A stretch of DNA of 64,000 bases from Tritrichomonas musculus (Eukaryota > Parabasalia > Tritrichomonadida > Tritrichomonadidae). The stretch covers positions 124,001 to 188,000 of the forward strand of contig JAPFFF010000021.1 in assembly GCA_039105265.1 (NCBI GenBank). The letters are read 5' to 3'. The translations under genes and the position numbers were made by a program. Shown here piece after piece: positions 10,379 to 21,164 of the stretch. The notes beneath the pieces were generated by a model. It did no database searches. It worked only from the letters and a program-made list of their open reading frames with translations, and had not been told where the DNA came from. The stretch's first letter is position 1; every line of letters starts with the position of its first letter.

Positions 10379-12019
10379 TTATTCAGAATCAGAATAAGAA
10401 TCATTCAATTCTTCTACTGATTTTGTGTATGAATCGTCAGAACCAAGATCCTCAATACTTGAATCGAGAACCATGAATTTTCTCTTATTTACAACATTCT
10501 GAGGCAAATTTTTTCTATAATTCAATTTGACCTTATCTTCTTCATATTCACCATCATCTTCATCGTCAATGAAATCACGAATAAAATAGGAAGCTTTCTT
10601 TTCGCTTTTTGAAAGTGATTTATAAAGTTCCTTCAAAACGACAGGTCTGTTCAAATAAGTATTCAATTCGCTGACTTCTTCGTTTGTCGATAAACTGAGA
10701 TCCTCGGACGATTGCGGCTCATTTTTATTTTGGTGAAGTGAAGTGATCTCATTATCGCTATCGTCATCGTTATCGCTAATTAGAACGACTCCTTGTGATG
10801 TGTGGCGACTGTTTAAAGTGAAACTTTTTTCTTTCAAAGTGTCACTTTTTTCATCATCACTGTCATTGTCACTTACAAAGCAACGTGTCGCATGCAGTAA
10901 AACTTTGTTTTCATTAGAAGCAGTGTCACTTTTTTCGTCATTATTACTGTTGTTGATTTTCTCTTCATCACTGACATCATCAATGAAGTGTACTGATCGA
11001 CGGTTAATTTTTAACGTTTCAGATTTTTCAATAGAATTATTTTGACGATCAGATTTTGAGAGAAAATGATCGTCTTTCCCTTTGATTTTGTGAGCTGGCT
11101 TTATTGATACGATTTCAGACTTATATCGAATGGTTCCTTGGTTGAGAAGCATCTTATAACTTTTCTGACTTGTGAATTGTATGATGACACTTTTTCTTTG
11201 GCTATTTTTACTAACAATTTGGATCCTGTAAATATGCCTATAATTTGAAAATAGTTCATACGCATTTTCGAGAGAAAAACTGGATGGAAAATATTCAGCT
11301 TTCAATTCTAATGATTTATATTTGTCGATTTTCTTTAGGCTTGCAAATTTGCAAACATTAAAGATGTAACCATTAAATGAGATAACTTTCTTTTGATAAA
11401 ATTGCTGATAATTTTTCTCTCCTTCTTCGTTTAAAACAACATCTATTATTGTCTTGTCTGAATTAAAATAAATTTGTGATATTAAATCTTCCCATTTAAA
11501 TAGAGAAATAATAACATTCCTTGTAACAGGATTTTGTTGATTCTTTTTCCTCTCAACAAATAGACGAATAACATTACTTGGTAAATCCGAACTATAGATT
11601 AGAGAAGGGAAGAGGACAGGCAGAAAAATATAAAGAAGATTTAGATCTTTTTCTAGGCATTTCTCTGTATTAACTTCAATGGCACTAATATTATCAAAAA
11701 CTCGAATCTGAGGTGATAATTGTTGCAAAATAGCTTTGAATTCATTAAATTTCAGGAAATCTTGGTTGAATCCGGTAATAAAAAAATTCTGATCGAATAT
11801 ACTAGATTTTACTGAATTTACAGGAATTATATTTTGTATATCAATGTGGAGTTTGCCTGAAAGTTCTTCAGCAGTTATTTGAGTTTGGTTATTGAGTGTG
11901 AGTAGATAGAAAATTTCTCCTTTACTTGATATTACTTTGAAATCAAATTGATCAGAAATCAAATTTACATCAATGTCTTCAGAAGCCCAAATTATAAATG
12001 ATGATGTTGGAATATTCAT
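10379..12019 (-). CDS. Unknown protein, possible RRM-like fold, acidic Ser-rich tail
   Basis: The 546-aa protein has a structured N-terminal part of about 310 residues of alternating strands and helices. A segment near residues 235-310 (ELKAEYFPSSF, then SVIIQFTSQKSYKMLLNQG) looks like an RRM-type beta-alpha-beta unit; this is inference from pattern only. The C-terminal 230 residues are acidic, with repeated DDE/SDxE clusters (VSDNDSDDE, LISDNDDDSD) resembling casein kinase II sites. Such a layout suits a nuclear or nucleolar nucleic-acid-binding factor. No named family is recognised. Confidence 0.65.
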   Translation of the reverse strand: MNIPTSSFIIWASEDIDVNLISDQFDFKVISSKGEIFYLLTLNNQTQITAEELSGKLHIDIQNIIPVNSVKSSIFDQNFFITGFNQDFLKFNEFKAILQQLSPQIRVFDNISAIEVNTEKCLEKDLNLLYIFLPVLFPSLIYSSDLPSNVIRLFVERKKNQQNPVTRNVIISLFKWEDLISQIYFNSDKTIIDVVLNEEGEKNYQQFYQKKVISFNGYIFNVCKFASLKKIDKYKSLELKAEYFPSSFSLENAYELFSNYRHIYRIQIVSKNSQRKSVIIQFTSQKSYKMLLNQGTIRYKSEIVSIKPAHKIKGKDDHFLSKSDRQNNSIEKSETLKINRRSVHFIDDVSDEEKINNSNNDEKSDTASNENKVLLHATRCFVSDNDSDDEKSDTLKEKSFTLNSRHTSQGVVLISDNDDDSDNEITSLHQNKNEPQSSEDLSLSTNEEVSELNTYLNRPVVLKELYKSLSKSEKKASYFIRDFIDDEDDGEYEEDKVKLNYRKNLPQNVVNKRKFMVLDSSIEDLGSDDSYTKSVEELNDSYSDSE

Positions 12020-12647
12020 TTATAATATGATATGAATAGGTGGAAATATTTCAAAATTGATAATTTATCAGAAATTTTCTATGCTCCAAAATTTCAATAT
12101 ATTTAAAATAATTGAAAGAATAAAATTTTTTTTTGAGAAAACTAGAAAAAAATATTTTCTCATATAAATCATCTAATATCATGCAAATAATTAATTAATG
12201 AAAAAACTGTTTAAATTTTTTTAAATTGACTTTTTGAATAAAAAAATGATGAGATAAAAATATGTAAATCTCAATAAATCATAAAAATAAAAATGAATGG
12301 GGAATTATCTTAATGATATAATTCTTTTTTGCTAATATCGAAATAAATGTTTCAATTTTTTGCAATACTTAATGGTTGAATACTGATTTAAAACTTATTT
12401 CAGCAGAAATTAACTTTCAATTATTTTTTTTAGTAATATTATAGTTATGATCATCGGTAAATATGATTATAAATATATTTTTTATCGAGATAAACCTATG
12501 TAATAATGCTTCAATCTTTTTATTTATTTGAATAAGCTATTGAAAATTGTGATGATATGTAAAACGTTCATATGAATGAAATAAAACGAAATTTCCAATT
12601 ATTTATATTATATATTTATTAATAATGTCATATTTATATATATAGTT
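12020..12647. other. Intergenic, AT-rich
   Basis: The stretch between two minus-strand genes is dominated by A and T runs. I see no open frame, repeat or RNA gene in it. Confidence 0.5.
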
Positions 12648-13658
12648 TTAAAGAAGGTGTATGCCATGCTTTTCGCAAGTTTCAATCATTTCGTCTGGCC
12701 AGATTGAAACTTGAACTTCACCAACATGTGCAGTTTGAAGCATTAACATACAAAGCCTAGATTGTCCTATACCGCCGCCGATTGTTAATGGAAGTTCACC
12801 TTTGAGGAGCATTTTGTGATACATACAAGAACATCTGTCCATTGCATCTTTTTCTTTAAGCTGCTTCATGAGACTATCAGAATTAACTCTGATACCCATT
12901 GATGATAATTCAAAGCTTTGTTTAAGTATTGGATTCCAAACTAATATATCACCATTCATACTCCAATCATCGTAGTCAGGTGATCTTCCATCATGAGGCT
13001 GACCAGAATTTAATTTTCCACCAATTTGAGACACAAAAACGGTTTTGTATTTTCTGCAAATTTCGTTCTCACGCTCTTTTGGTGTAAAGTTTGGATATAG
13101 ATCTTCCAATTCTTGTGATGTTATAAACTTAACTTCATCATGAATATCTGGATTCAATTGAGGATACTCTTTTCGGATAATAGATTCTGTTTCTTTAAGA
13201 GCTTGAACAATGAGTTTGACTGTTTCTTCTAATGTAAGAGTATTTCTGGTATCTTCTGTTATGACTTTTTCCCAATCCCATTGATCAACATAAACAGAGT
13301 GTAAATTATCTAGATCTTCATCACGTCTTATTGCATTCATATCTGTATAAAGTCCAGTTCCAGGCTTGAATCCATACTTTTTAAGGGCAAAACGTTTCCA
13401 TTTCGCCAATGATTGCACAATCTGAACATTATCTTTTATATCACGGATATCAAATGAAACAGGTCTTTCATATCCGTTTAGATTATCATTGAGACCTGTT
13501 CCTGGTTTAACGAATAAAGGAGCAGACACACGCGTTAAACAAAGTTTCTCTGCAAGTTTCTTTTCGAAAGTATCCTTGCAGAGTTTAATGGCAAGCTGCG
13601 TATCCATGATTGAAAGCTTTGAAGTATAATGTTCTGGAAGGTTTAGTTTCCCTGACAT
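12648..13658 (-). CDS. asnA: Aspartate--ammonia ligase (AsnA)
   Basis: The 336-aa protein matches bacterial AsnA (330 aa in E. coli) along its length. Seen directly are QSLAKWKRFAL, GLYTDMNAIRRDED, LHSVYVDQWDWE, GRSPDYDDWS, NGDILVWNP, FELSSMGIRV and TIGGGIGQSRLCML, the ATP- and aspartate-binding motifs of this class II tRNA-synthetase-like fold. The enzyme makes asparagine from aspartate, ammonia and ATP (giving AMP and PPi), independently of glutamine. AsnA is prokaryotic in origin and patchy in anaerobic protists, so lateral transfer is likely (established for the type, inference here). All key motifs are intact, and base composition is as AT-rich as its neighbours, so any transfer is old. 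Confidence 0.95.
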   Translation of the reverse strand: MSGKLNLPEHYTSKLSIMDTQLAIKLCKDTFEKKLAEKLCLTRVSAPLFVKPGTGLNDNLNGYERPVSFDIRDIKDNVQIVQSLAKWKRFALKKYGFKPGTGLYTDMNAIRRDEDLDNLHSVYVDQWDWEKVITEDTRNTLTLEETVKLIVQALKETESIIRKEYPQLNPDIHDEVKFITSQELEDLYPNFTPKERENEICRKYKTVFVSQIGGKLNSGQPHDGRSPDYDDWSMNGDILVWNPILKQSFELSSMGIRVNSDSLMKQLKEKDAMDRCSCMYHKMLLKGELPLTIGGGIGQSRLCMLMLQTAHVGEVQVSIWPDEMIETCEKHGIHLL

Positions 13659-14680
13659 TTTGCCAAATGAATTATAAAGAAATGAAGTATTTGCAATCAG
13701 TGTTTATTGTATTTCATAAAATTTTATGAAAATTTGAATGGATATTAATTTAGTTTTTTCAATATTGCAAAACGTGAAAGATAATTAAGAGTAATAATCA
13801 TTTTATGAATATTATTATGAATACATAAATATAATGTAATTATTATTAATAAAGAAAAAACAAAAAATATTAAGAAATTATAATTTTCATTTATACAGTT
13901 AAACTCATCTCATTGAATTAAAAAATAAAACAATTCAATAAATTCTGAATCTATATCAAATAATTCATTTTTAATAGTATGTTTTATTCCACCTAATATA
14001 TTTTATTTGCTTTCTATATATTTATATATATTTCATATATATTATATAAATCAAATAAATATGAACAATATGCATAATTTAATTATAAACAACGATATAT
14101 TTAATAACCAATAATAAGAGGATAAATTCAATTCTTAAACGACAGCATATAAAACTTATTGAAAAATATAAAACACATAGAAATTTATGCAAATGGGTTT
14201 AAGCTTCAAACATAAGTTTTTTTTTTTTAATCTGTATAATAAAGATATATTCATTTATTATTTTCTTTCATGAAAATTTTATGATGAATTTTTTTTATAT
14301 CACTTTCTTGTAAAAACACCGTAAAATGACTTTTTAAATTTTGAAATTGCTTTTAATTAGTGTGCATGGTTTAAATGAACAATAAAAAATACTTGAAATA
14401 AAAATATACCATTATAATATTGACAATACCTTGATTCATATCTTGAAAAATAATTATTTAACATTAAAGGATTTATTTTAAAGCAAACAATTAGTTCTAT
14501 TAAACATTTCTTATATTGATTTTTATAAGAATGATTAGGATCAATGAAAAAGAAAGTCAAAATTTGATATATTTAATAACAAAAAGTGCTAAAAATCATT
14601 ATAATTGATATCCATCGAAAATTTCCAATCAAAATTAAAGTAAGGCAAACAAAAAAACAATTTATTCAATTAGAATAAAA
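13659..14680. other. Intergenic, AT-rich, about 1 kb
   Basis: Nothing coding is convincing here. A weak minus-strand open frame of 67 codons at 14357-14560 has a composition like the surrounding AT-rich DNA and no protein-like pattern. No repeat or RNA gene is seen. Confidence 0.5.
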
Positions 14681-15166
14681 TTATAAGTCTGAACCGAGAT
14701 AATTATCTTTTTCTTCTTTATCATTTCCTTTATCTTTTGAAAGTTTGTTATTTATATCAAGTTCAGATGGGGGATGACATAAAGCATCGAAAATTTCCTG
14801 AGTTACCTTTTGAACTTTTTGAAACCATTCTTGCTTACTGCTAACAGGAAAGTTCTCCATTTTTTTGTTAAACCATAAAGATGCTTCTTTTGCCATATGC
14901 GCAAATAATGTGTCATCGCCATTATACGTTATTGCATTTTGCCAAATTAAATTTATGTCGCGCTTAAAGCCTTCTATATTTTTATATTCATTTTGCTTTA
15001 ATTTTTTTTCAACCTCTTTAAGAGCCATTGGCTCTTTTATAAAGTCAAAATAGTCTGGAGCTCCATCACGAATAGGATCGACCATAGCGACAAACGGCGA
15101 ACAAATCGGATTTTTAATCAGTTTATCAACAATTTTTAAGCATTTTGCTTTTTGAAAATCGTTCAT
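14681..15166 (-). CDS. Small bromodomain protein
   Basis: The 161-aa protein is essentially one bromodomain (residues 5-110) plus a charged tail. Helix Z, the ZA loop (SPFVAMVDPIRDGAPDYFDFIKEPM), helices A-C and the acetyl-lysine-binding Asn (Asn82 in ITYNG) are in place. The usual WPF shelf Trp is replaced (SPF). Bromodomains read acetylated histones. A stand-alone copy would need partners to act, for example a chromatin complex; this is inference. A TCATTT element lies about 16 bp upstream of the ATG on the coding strand, reminiscent of the trichomonad initiator. Confidence 0.9.
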   Translation of the reverse strand: MNDFQKAKCLKIVDKLIKNPICSPFVAMVDPIRDGAPDYFDFIKEPMALKEVEKKLKQNEYKNIEGFKRDINLIWQNAITYNGDDTLFAHMAKEASLWFNKKMENFPVSSKQEWFQKVQKVTQEIFDALCHPPSELDINNKLSKDKGNDKEEKDNYLGSDL

Positions 15167-15451
15167 TTATTAATAAATCAAATGATAGATGAAATGACTG
15201 TTTTAATTTGACCTTAAAAATGAAAAATTGCAAAAACATAAATTTATAAATATTTTTAAATTTTCAACTCTAATATATATAAATATTTGCATTTATAGAT
15301 TAAATAAGATTAAAATCAATATAATATCAATTATAGGATGTAAAATAATTATTAGTTATAAAAAAAATGCTAATAAAGAGAAAAACCGTTATTTAATATA
15401 CTATTTTATTACAAACAATTGATGAAGCAAATATTATGATGAAAATTGATA

Positions 15452-16666
15452 TCACGCATTTTTTCCTTTTTTTGATACTTTGTCGAAAGAAAAAGGTTTT
15501 GAATCGATTTCTTTGAAAATATACGGCTCAAGAGGCTTAATTTCACTGCTTTCTATCTTTTCATGAATATCACTCAAATCCATTTCATTTACTTTATTTA
15601 AATAAGAAGGACTTTGACTTGGTTTTGGACGTGGAATACAATTTTGCATTTCCTGCATTTCCTTATAATTTTTAATAGCTGCAGCTTTCCTTTCTTTCTT
15701 TCTGTACTCTACAAGTGATTCCATATATAAATCTCTTGGTTTAGGAGAAATTGTCTTTGCTAATTCAACGCTTTTTTCATTTATTCTAGGTTTATATGTA
15801 TTTGAATCAGCTCGATACTTACTTCTCAATTGGTTTTTATGAACAGAGTCCAAGACCAATCTATCAATATCTTTCTTATCAATAGTGGTATTTCGAAATT
15901 TATCAATTTCTAGTGAATCTGAAGAAGAATCTTGCTGCTGGCTTGTTAATCTATCTATTAACTTATCAATTTCTTTTTGAGGCATTTTTAACGCCTTTTT
16001 CTCATTTTCGTTTGGAATTTTTGGATTATGATAAATCTTTGACGATTGCCTTGAATATATTGTGGTACAATTTGTAAGTCGTTCAGCAATTTCTTTGGAT
16101 TTTTGATTAATGACTGGTTCGATTTTTTCTTTTTCAGCTTCTTTTTGCGTCTTTTTGGTTGTGCTCAAAAGATCATGGGTATGATTTGTTTGTTTCGATA
16201 CAATGATTGGAGTAAAGGTACATTCATCTTTTTCTTTTGCTTCTCGTTCCTCATAATATTTATTACAGATTGCTTTTTTGTTTTCAGCTGATTCTGTAAC
16301 TCTCTCTTTTAAGGGCTTATAATTTTTGATTTTTTTCTGAGAATGAACATATGGAATATCATCTGGCTGCATTGGATCTGGTATTAAATTTGTTCTATGT
16401 GTTCTATGCTCAAGAGAAAATACTGATCTTTGAAATAAATCTTCACATGCTGCATTATAACATGTAGTTCCTTGATTCATTTGATTTTCTGTTCTTTGAT
16501 TTTCGATAGATGATGTACCTTTTGGAGAATATTTAGACATTCGTTTTGAATCAGTTGTTGATTGTTGGCCTCTTTTTAAAGTTTTGAATAAAGGACGCCT
16601 ATTTTGAGGATTCCAATCTGATGTATCAGCTTCTACCATTGCTTTTTGGTTGCGTTTCCTGTTCAT
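15452..16666 (-). CDS. Basic, charged protein with TFxP repeat motifs
   Basis: The 404-aa protein is Lys/Glu/Ser/Thr-rich and probably disordered with short helices. It holds recurring motifs of the type ECTFTPII (residue ~150) and TYKPRINEKSVELAK (~300), each followed by a charged helix. This pattern is common in cytoskeleton- or flagellum-associated proteins of protists, but I cannot name the family. Regulation is not visible. The gene has its own short 5' region and no operon partner. Confidence 0.65.
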   Translation of the reverse strand: MNRKRNQKAMVEADTSDWNPQNRRPLFKTLKRGQQSTTDSKRMSKYSPKGTSSIENQRTENQMNQGTTCYNAACEDLFQRSVFSLEHRTHRTNLIPDPMQPDDIPYVHSQKKIKNYKPLKERVTESAENKKAICNKYYEEREAKEKDECTFTPIIVSKQTNHTHDLLSTTKKTQKEAEKEKIEPVINQKSKEIAERLTNCTTIYSRQSSKIYHNPKIPNENEKKALKMPQKEIDKLIDRLTSQQQDSSSDSLEIDKFRNTTIDKKDIDRLVLDSVHKNQLRSKYRADSNTYKPRINEKSVELAKTISPKPRDLYMESLVEYRKKERKAAAIKNYKEMQEMQNCIPRPKPSQSPSYLNKVNEMDLSDIHEKIESSEIKPLEPYIFKEIDSKPFSFDKVSKKGKNA

Positions 16667-17068
16667 TTGATTGATGATTTTGAGCTTAAACGTACAATAT
16701 TTTTTTTTATTTCAAATGTCAATCAAAAAGCGTCTTTGTGCTTCATAAAATATATGCATCTTTTTTCGAGATCATATGAAATACAAAAAAAATCAAAAAA
16801 GTTAAATAAAGAATTATTAAATATATATTATATTCAAATAACTTTTTTATTCTTTTCTTTTAATCTAGAAATTAACTCATAAATTAAATAAATTAGAAAA
16901 TGGTGAGAAGCTTGAATTGGAGTGATACAATGAAAATAATTCCAGAAAATCGATGTTAAACTGAAATTTTGGCTTTAATAAAACAAATGCAAATTACATC
17001 TAATTTTATCAAAATATCAATTTAAAACGCAAAATAAAAAAGATTCAGGAAAAGATCAATTAATCAAA

Positions 17069-17821
17069 TTAAGAATGATGATAAGTTTTGTCTTTCGACC
17101 TTTCCCATAATTCTTTTCTATTCTTAAGCATTATTGTTTCCATGTAGAAGGGCGTAACTTGAATTGGGCAAACTTTAGCTCTTCGACTTGATTGGTCTGG
17201 CCTCCGGCTTCTAAGAACTGTATACCATCTGTTTTTTACTGCACATGAAGTCCTACCAGGCAACTTTGATGCTATATATGACCAATTTGATCCATTATGA
17301 TTTCTTTCAAATATAATCAACTCGTCTTCCCAAGGTTCAAAAGGAGATTTGTTAACGTCTGGATGAAGTCGAAATTGCCATCTTTCACGGCACTGTTTAG
17401 CAGATCTTCCAGGAATCATTTTTGAAAGTTCTTCCCAACATATATGCCCAGAAAATGATGCCATTGAGTCTAGTAAAAGCTTATCTTCTGCTATAGTCCA
17501 TGGGCCTTTGGCCTTCTTCTCATTTTTAGCATTCATGGAATTGCTAGTGTTGCTAACTGTAGTAGAATTTATTACGTTATGGCTAATTTCATTATCAAAT
17601 ACGATTTTAGATTGATTCACTGGAACTGTTGGCAAGCATGGCATTACATTAGGCATAGGAATGATAGCTGGAGTAGTATTTGGTTGCTGTGTAATTCTCT
17701 CAGGGACTGATAGAAAATTTTTGTTTTCATTAAGCAACAATGTTTTAAAATTGCATGAAAACAAGCAATTTGGAGGAAGGGGAAGTTCAGTTATAGATGG
17801 GAGCAGTGTTGTTTGAGACAT
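17069..17821 (-). CDS. R2R3-type Myb DNA-binding protein
   Basis: The 250-aa protein has a Pro/Asn-rich N-terminus and two Myb repeats. R2 spans about 105-153 (KGPWTIAEDKLLL ... GRSAKQCRERW) and R3 about 158-205 (PFEPWEDELII ... PGRTSCAVKNRW). Conserved Trp residues of each helix-turn-helix are present, with an aromatic or hydrophobic swap at the first position of R3, as usual. Trichomonads have a large Myb family; several regulate transcription from initiator-type promoters. The DNA target here is unknown. A short basic tail follows the repeats. Confidence 0.92.
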   Translation of the reverse strand: MSQTTLLPSITELPLPPNCLFSCNFKTLLLNENKNFLSVPERITQQPNTTPAIIPMPNVMPCLPTVPVNQSKIVFDNEISHNVINSTTVSNTSNSMNAKNEKKAKGPWTIAEDKLLLDSMASFSGHICWEELSKMIPGRSAKQCRERWQFRLHPDVNKSPFEPWEDELIIFERNHNGSNWSYIASKLPGRTSCAVKNRWYTVLRSRRPDQSSRRAKVCPIQVTPFYMETIMLKNRKELWERSKDKTYHHS

Positions 17822-18131
17822 TGGAATACCTAAAATTTTTAATTTTTGAATTTTTATTTTGAAAAATTGAGAAAATAGGAAGTTGATTTAGAAAGTGTTT
17901 TTTCATACTTTTTGATAAATATAAAAACAAAGATTCTATTCAATATCTCAATATGATTATAATAATTTTCACAAAATGTTGAGAGCAATTTAGAAATGCT
18001 AACAAAATAATGAGAAAAAAATTAATGTCTGTAAAACTTTGAAATATTTTATTATTGTTTCAATTTTCTATTGTATCAAATATGAATTCAATTTTGAATT
18101 AAAATGAATCTCCCCTATCCTTTCATACATT
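17822..18131. other. Intergenic spacer next to the Tc1/mariner insertion
   Basis: About 300 bp of AT-rich DNA lies between the Myb gene start and the transposon. Nothing specific is visible; it probably includes the Myb promoter. Confidence 0.4.
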
Positions 18132-18133
18132 TA

Positions 18134-19652
18134 TAGTGGACGCAAAAACTTTTGAAAGAGAATTTGTTTAGTTTATTTTTTATTTATCATAAAAAGTTTA
18201 AGAAAATAAACATAACAAATTTGGCACGTTTTGATATCGTGAATCAAAGGAGAAAAGAATGATTTTAATATATATATCGATTTAAAGTATTTTTGAATGC
18301 ATATTTTTATAGTATCAATATATACAAATAATAATTTTATAAAATAAATATGAATTAAAATTTTGAAACATTTGAGATAAGATAAATTTATCATCCTTTA
18401 TTGAATGAATTTATTCAATTATAAAATTTATATAAAAAAATCATTTTTTTATAATGTACAGTTTTAAATTGCCATCAAATATTAGAGATAGGTACGAATT
18501 GATATATAACGTTTTTTCATCTACAGGAAATATTGCAGAAACAGCAAAGATCCTACAAATCTCTGAAAATTCAGTCAGAAATGCTCGTAATTGGGTTAGT
18601 AATAACCGTCCAGATTTCAAAAAGAATGGAAGGCCCACCAAAATAACACCAAACATCAAATATTTTATAGCAATAAATACAATATTTTATCCTGAAACAT
18701 CATGCGAAACACTTGCATCATACATTAGAAATAATTTTCAAATCGAAATTAGTGAAACGACAATCAGAAATGAAAGGCATAAAATGCAATTTAAGTATGG
18801 CCCAAAAATATTGAGACTTCCTTTAAATCAAATATCAATGTTAAATCGTCTGAATTTCTGCAATTGGTTTTTTACATCACATCTCAATCATCGAAATATC
18901 ATATATTCCGATGAAAGCTGGTTCGTATTAGGTCCTAATAATTACTATGTATGGAGATTGGATGGTGAATTTTATAATTCTGTCACTCAAAAAAGTGACG
19001 CACATCCACCGAAAGTGATGATTTGGGGTGGGATCGGTTTTAATTTTAAAACCGATCTCATCTTCTTCACAAAAGGTGTAACATCAGAAACCTATATAAA
19101 AGAAGCAATTGTTGGATCACATTTAAAATATAGAGCCGATTTAGCATTTGGTCCTCAAAATTGGCTCCTACAAGAGGATAACGCTCGTCCTCATACAGCT
19201 ATTCATACTCAAAATTGTTTAAAAAAATTAAAAATTAATACACTACCAATTTGGCCTCCATATTCGCCCGATTTATCTCCAATTGAGATAATTTGGGCGA
19301 TTATGAAGAGGCGCATTGAAAAGTATAAACCAACCAATTTGCAACAATTAATGCAAGTCATTAGTTATGTATGGAATCAACTGGATTATTTTACAATCGA
19401 TTGTCTTGTCGATTCATTTCCAATAAGACTTCAAAAATGTATTGAAAATAATGGAGATGAAGTACGCTTTAATTAGAATTAGAAATCTTTTTTATTAAAT
19501 ATTTTTATTTATTTTTTGATTATTTAAATTGCGCAAAAAGTTTTGAAAGAAACCGAAACTTTTTAATAAAAAACGATCGGATTTTTGAATGCAGAAAAGT
19601 GTCATAAATAGTTTTTGAATTTGATTTCTTTCAAAACTTTTTGCGCCCACTA
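18134..19652 (+). mobile_element. Complete Tc1/mariner transposon
   Basis: The element is 1519 bp. Its ends are inverted repeats of about 28 bp with two mismatches, starting TAGTGGRCGCAAAAASTTTT and running into GAAAGA. It is flanked by TA on both sides (18132-18133 and 19653-19654), the hallmark TA target-site duplication of this superfamily. A third, internal copy of the end motif (GCGCAAAAAGTTTTGAAAGA at 19531) points inward, so the right end can fold into a hairpin. The element encodes one intact transposase and could be active. Confidence 0.93.
18454..19476 (+). CDS. Tc1/mariner DDE transposase
   Basis: The 340-aa transposase has N-terminal helix-turn-helix DNA-binding modules (residues 1-110) with a GRP motif (NGRPTKI). 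The catalytic triad follows: first Asp in YSDESWF, second Asp in QEDNARPH, Glu in SPDLSPIEIIW. The count between the last two is 35, so this is DD35E rather than the Tc1-typical DD34E. The frame is uninterrupted with no missing catalytic residue. It cuts at its own terminal repeats and inserts at TA. It lies inside the terminal repeats with about 320 bp of 5' and 175 bp of 3' non-coding DNA. Confidence 0.95.
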   Translation: MYSFKLPSNIRDRYELIYNVFSSTGNIAETAKILQISENSVRNARNWVSNNRPDFKKNGRPTKITPNIKYFIAINTIFYPETSCETLASYIRNNFQIEISETTIRNERHKMQFKYGPKILRLPLNQISMLNRLNFCNWFFTSHLNHRNIIYSDESWFVLGPNNYYVWRLDGEFYNSVTQKSDAHPPKVMIWGGIGFNFKTDLIFFTKGVTSETYIKEAIVGSHLKYRADLAFGPQNWLLQEDNARPHTAIHTQNCLKKLKINTLPIWPPYSPDLSPIEIIWAIMKRRIEKYKPTNLQQLMQVISYVWNQLDYFTIDCLVDSFPIRLQKCIENNGDEVRFN

Positions 19653-19654
19653 TA

Positions 19655-20642
19655 ATTTGTTTTGAATTTTTGAACCTTATTACAAAATTTTATTGAAATA
19701 AATTTATAATTTGTGAGCAAATTTCACCTTTAAATAAACAATTTTAGACAAATTAAATCTATATTTACACCATAAGTTTAACAAATCATGCTGAACTATT
19801 TCTATTTTTTTTTAACAATTTAACTTTTTTTTTTCACATTTTAATGCAATGTTTCCTATTTGGTAACATTTTTCAATACGTTTGAAAAGTATTTTTTTCA
19901 TTTTTGGATTTCGTAATATTATTTTTTTCCAATAAAAGACAAAAATCATTAATATTTAGCATAAAAAAATTATAGCTTATACTGAAAAGTTTTTAAAAAT
20001 TTTTATAATTGATAATGAAAACTGAAAAGTTTTTTTAATTGAAAAATTGAATAAAAATGAGCGGGACTTTTTTTACATCGGAATAGAAAAAATAAAATTG
20101 CAATCTTGCTTTGACTTTTGCTATTCTTTGAAAATTATCCTTTTTATTGATAATACTTACAAATTGTAAATCTAAAAAGTTTTTATCTCAATGTTTTGGT
20201 ATTATTTGACCAAAATGTAGCCTATATTAATTTCTTAAGCATATTGCCTATTATATGAATAAATCACTAACGCAATAGTTTTATAAATAGGAAGTGGAAT
20301 TGTATTAATTGGGTTAGACACTTTAAAAATCAAATTTTGTGAGTTTTATTTTTATTTAATTCAAATTAATTCAATTGAAATAAATCCGATATTTACAAAG
20401 CATCATTTTCTCTCTGTTTTTTGAATATACTTGGAATGAATTAATGTTAAATATTTTATAAAGCTAAAATTAATTATCATTAATGACAGAAATATATTTT
20501 AAAAAAAAAAAAAAATGTTTTTGCTTGTGATTAAAATTTTATCAATAATAGCATTCTAAATCCAGATTTGTGGAAGAATGCTTTGAGAATATATAAAATA
20601 ATAATAATAATCAAACAAACTTCAATCAATAATAAATTGAAG
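19655..20642. other. Intergenic, AT-rich
   Basis: About 1 kb without a convincing open frame. A short direct repeat (ACTGAAAAGTTTTT) occurs near 19980 and again near 20024. No RNA gene is seen. Confidence 0.45.
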
Positions 20643-21164
20643 TTATAGTACGTAGCTAATTTTCCCTTCATTTTGTAGTTCTTGAAGAGCTTTAAGTATG
20701 AAATATTCAAGAGGTGCAAAAGAGTTAAAATATTTACCAATTGATCGAGACTCTTCTCTAGTTACACTTCTGATACCAGGATATTTTTCATGTATTCTTG
20801 CATGATTTTGAAGAATCAATTCTTTTCGAGCTATCTTTTTCGTACCACGTGTCAAAAAATAATAATATTTATTTCTGAAATTTTCTCCTTGTGGGGTTAG
20901 CGCAATTTTTTCTCTTGGTTTCCTTTTCTTTATAGTTTTTTCAACATTCTGATATTCTTGATACAAATTTTCGGGTTCATCAACTAGGTTATAATTCTGT
21001 TGAATGGACTCAGATGACCATTGCATGCCTGTTGATAGAAAAAAAAGGTCATCTATTCCAGTGTTTGAACTAAACCAATCCATATAACTGTCTTCTTCAG
21101 GCGATGAAAGCACATCTCCATAATATGCTAAATTGCTATTTTGTTGCGATTTTTTTGTCATCAC
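20643..21164 (-). CDS. Small protein of unknown function
   Basis: The 173-aa protein has an acidic N-terminal half (SSPEEDSYMDWFSS) and a basic C-terminal half (KKRKPREKIALTPQGENFRNKYYYFL, then helices to the end). The compact C-terminus, with regularly spaced hydrophobic residues, could be a small DNA-binding fold, but no family is recognised. Coding is supported by non-random composition, the absence of low complexity and a full-length frame. Confidence 0.6.
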   Translation of the reverse strand: MMTKKSQQNSNLAYYGDVLSSPEEDSYMDWFSSNTGIDDLFFLSTGMQWSSESIQQNYNLVDEPENLYQEYQNVEKTIKKRKPREKIALTPQGENFRNKYYYFLTRGTKKIARKELILQNHARIHEKYPGIRSVTREESRSIGKYFNSFAPLEYFILKALQELQNEGKISYVL

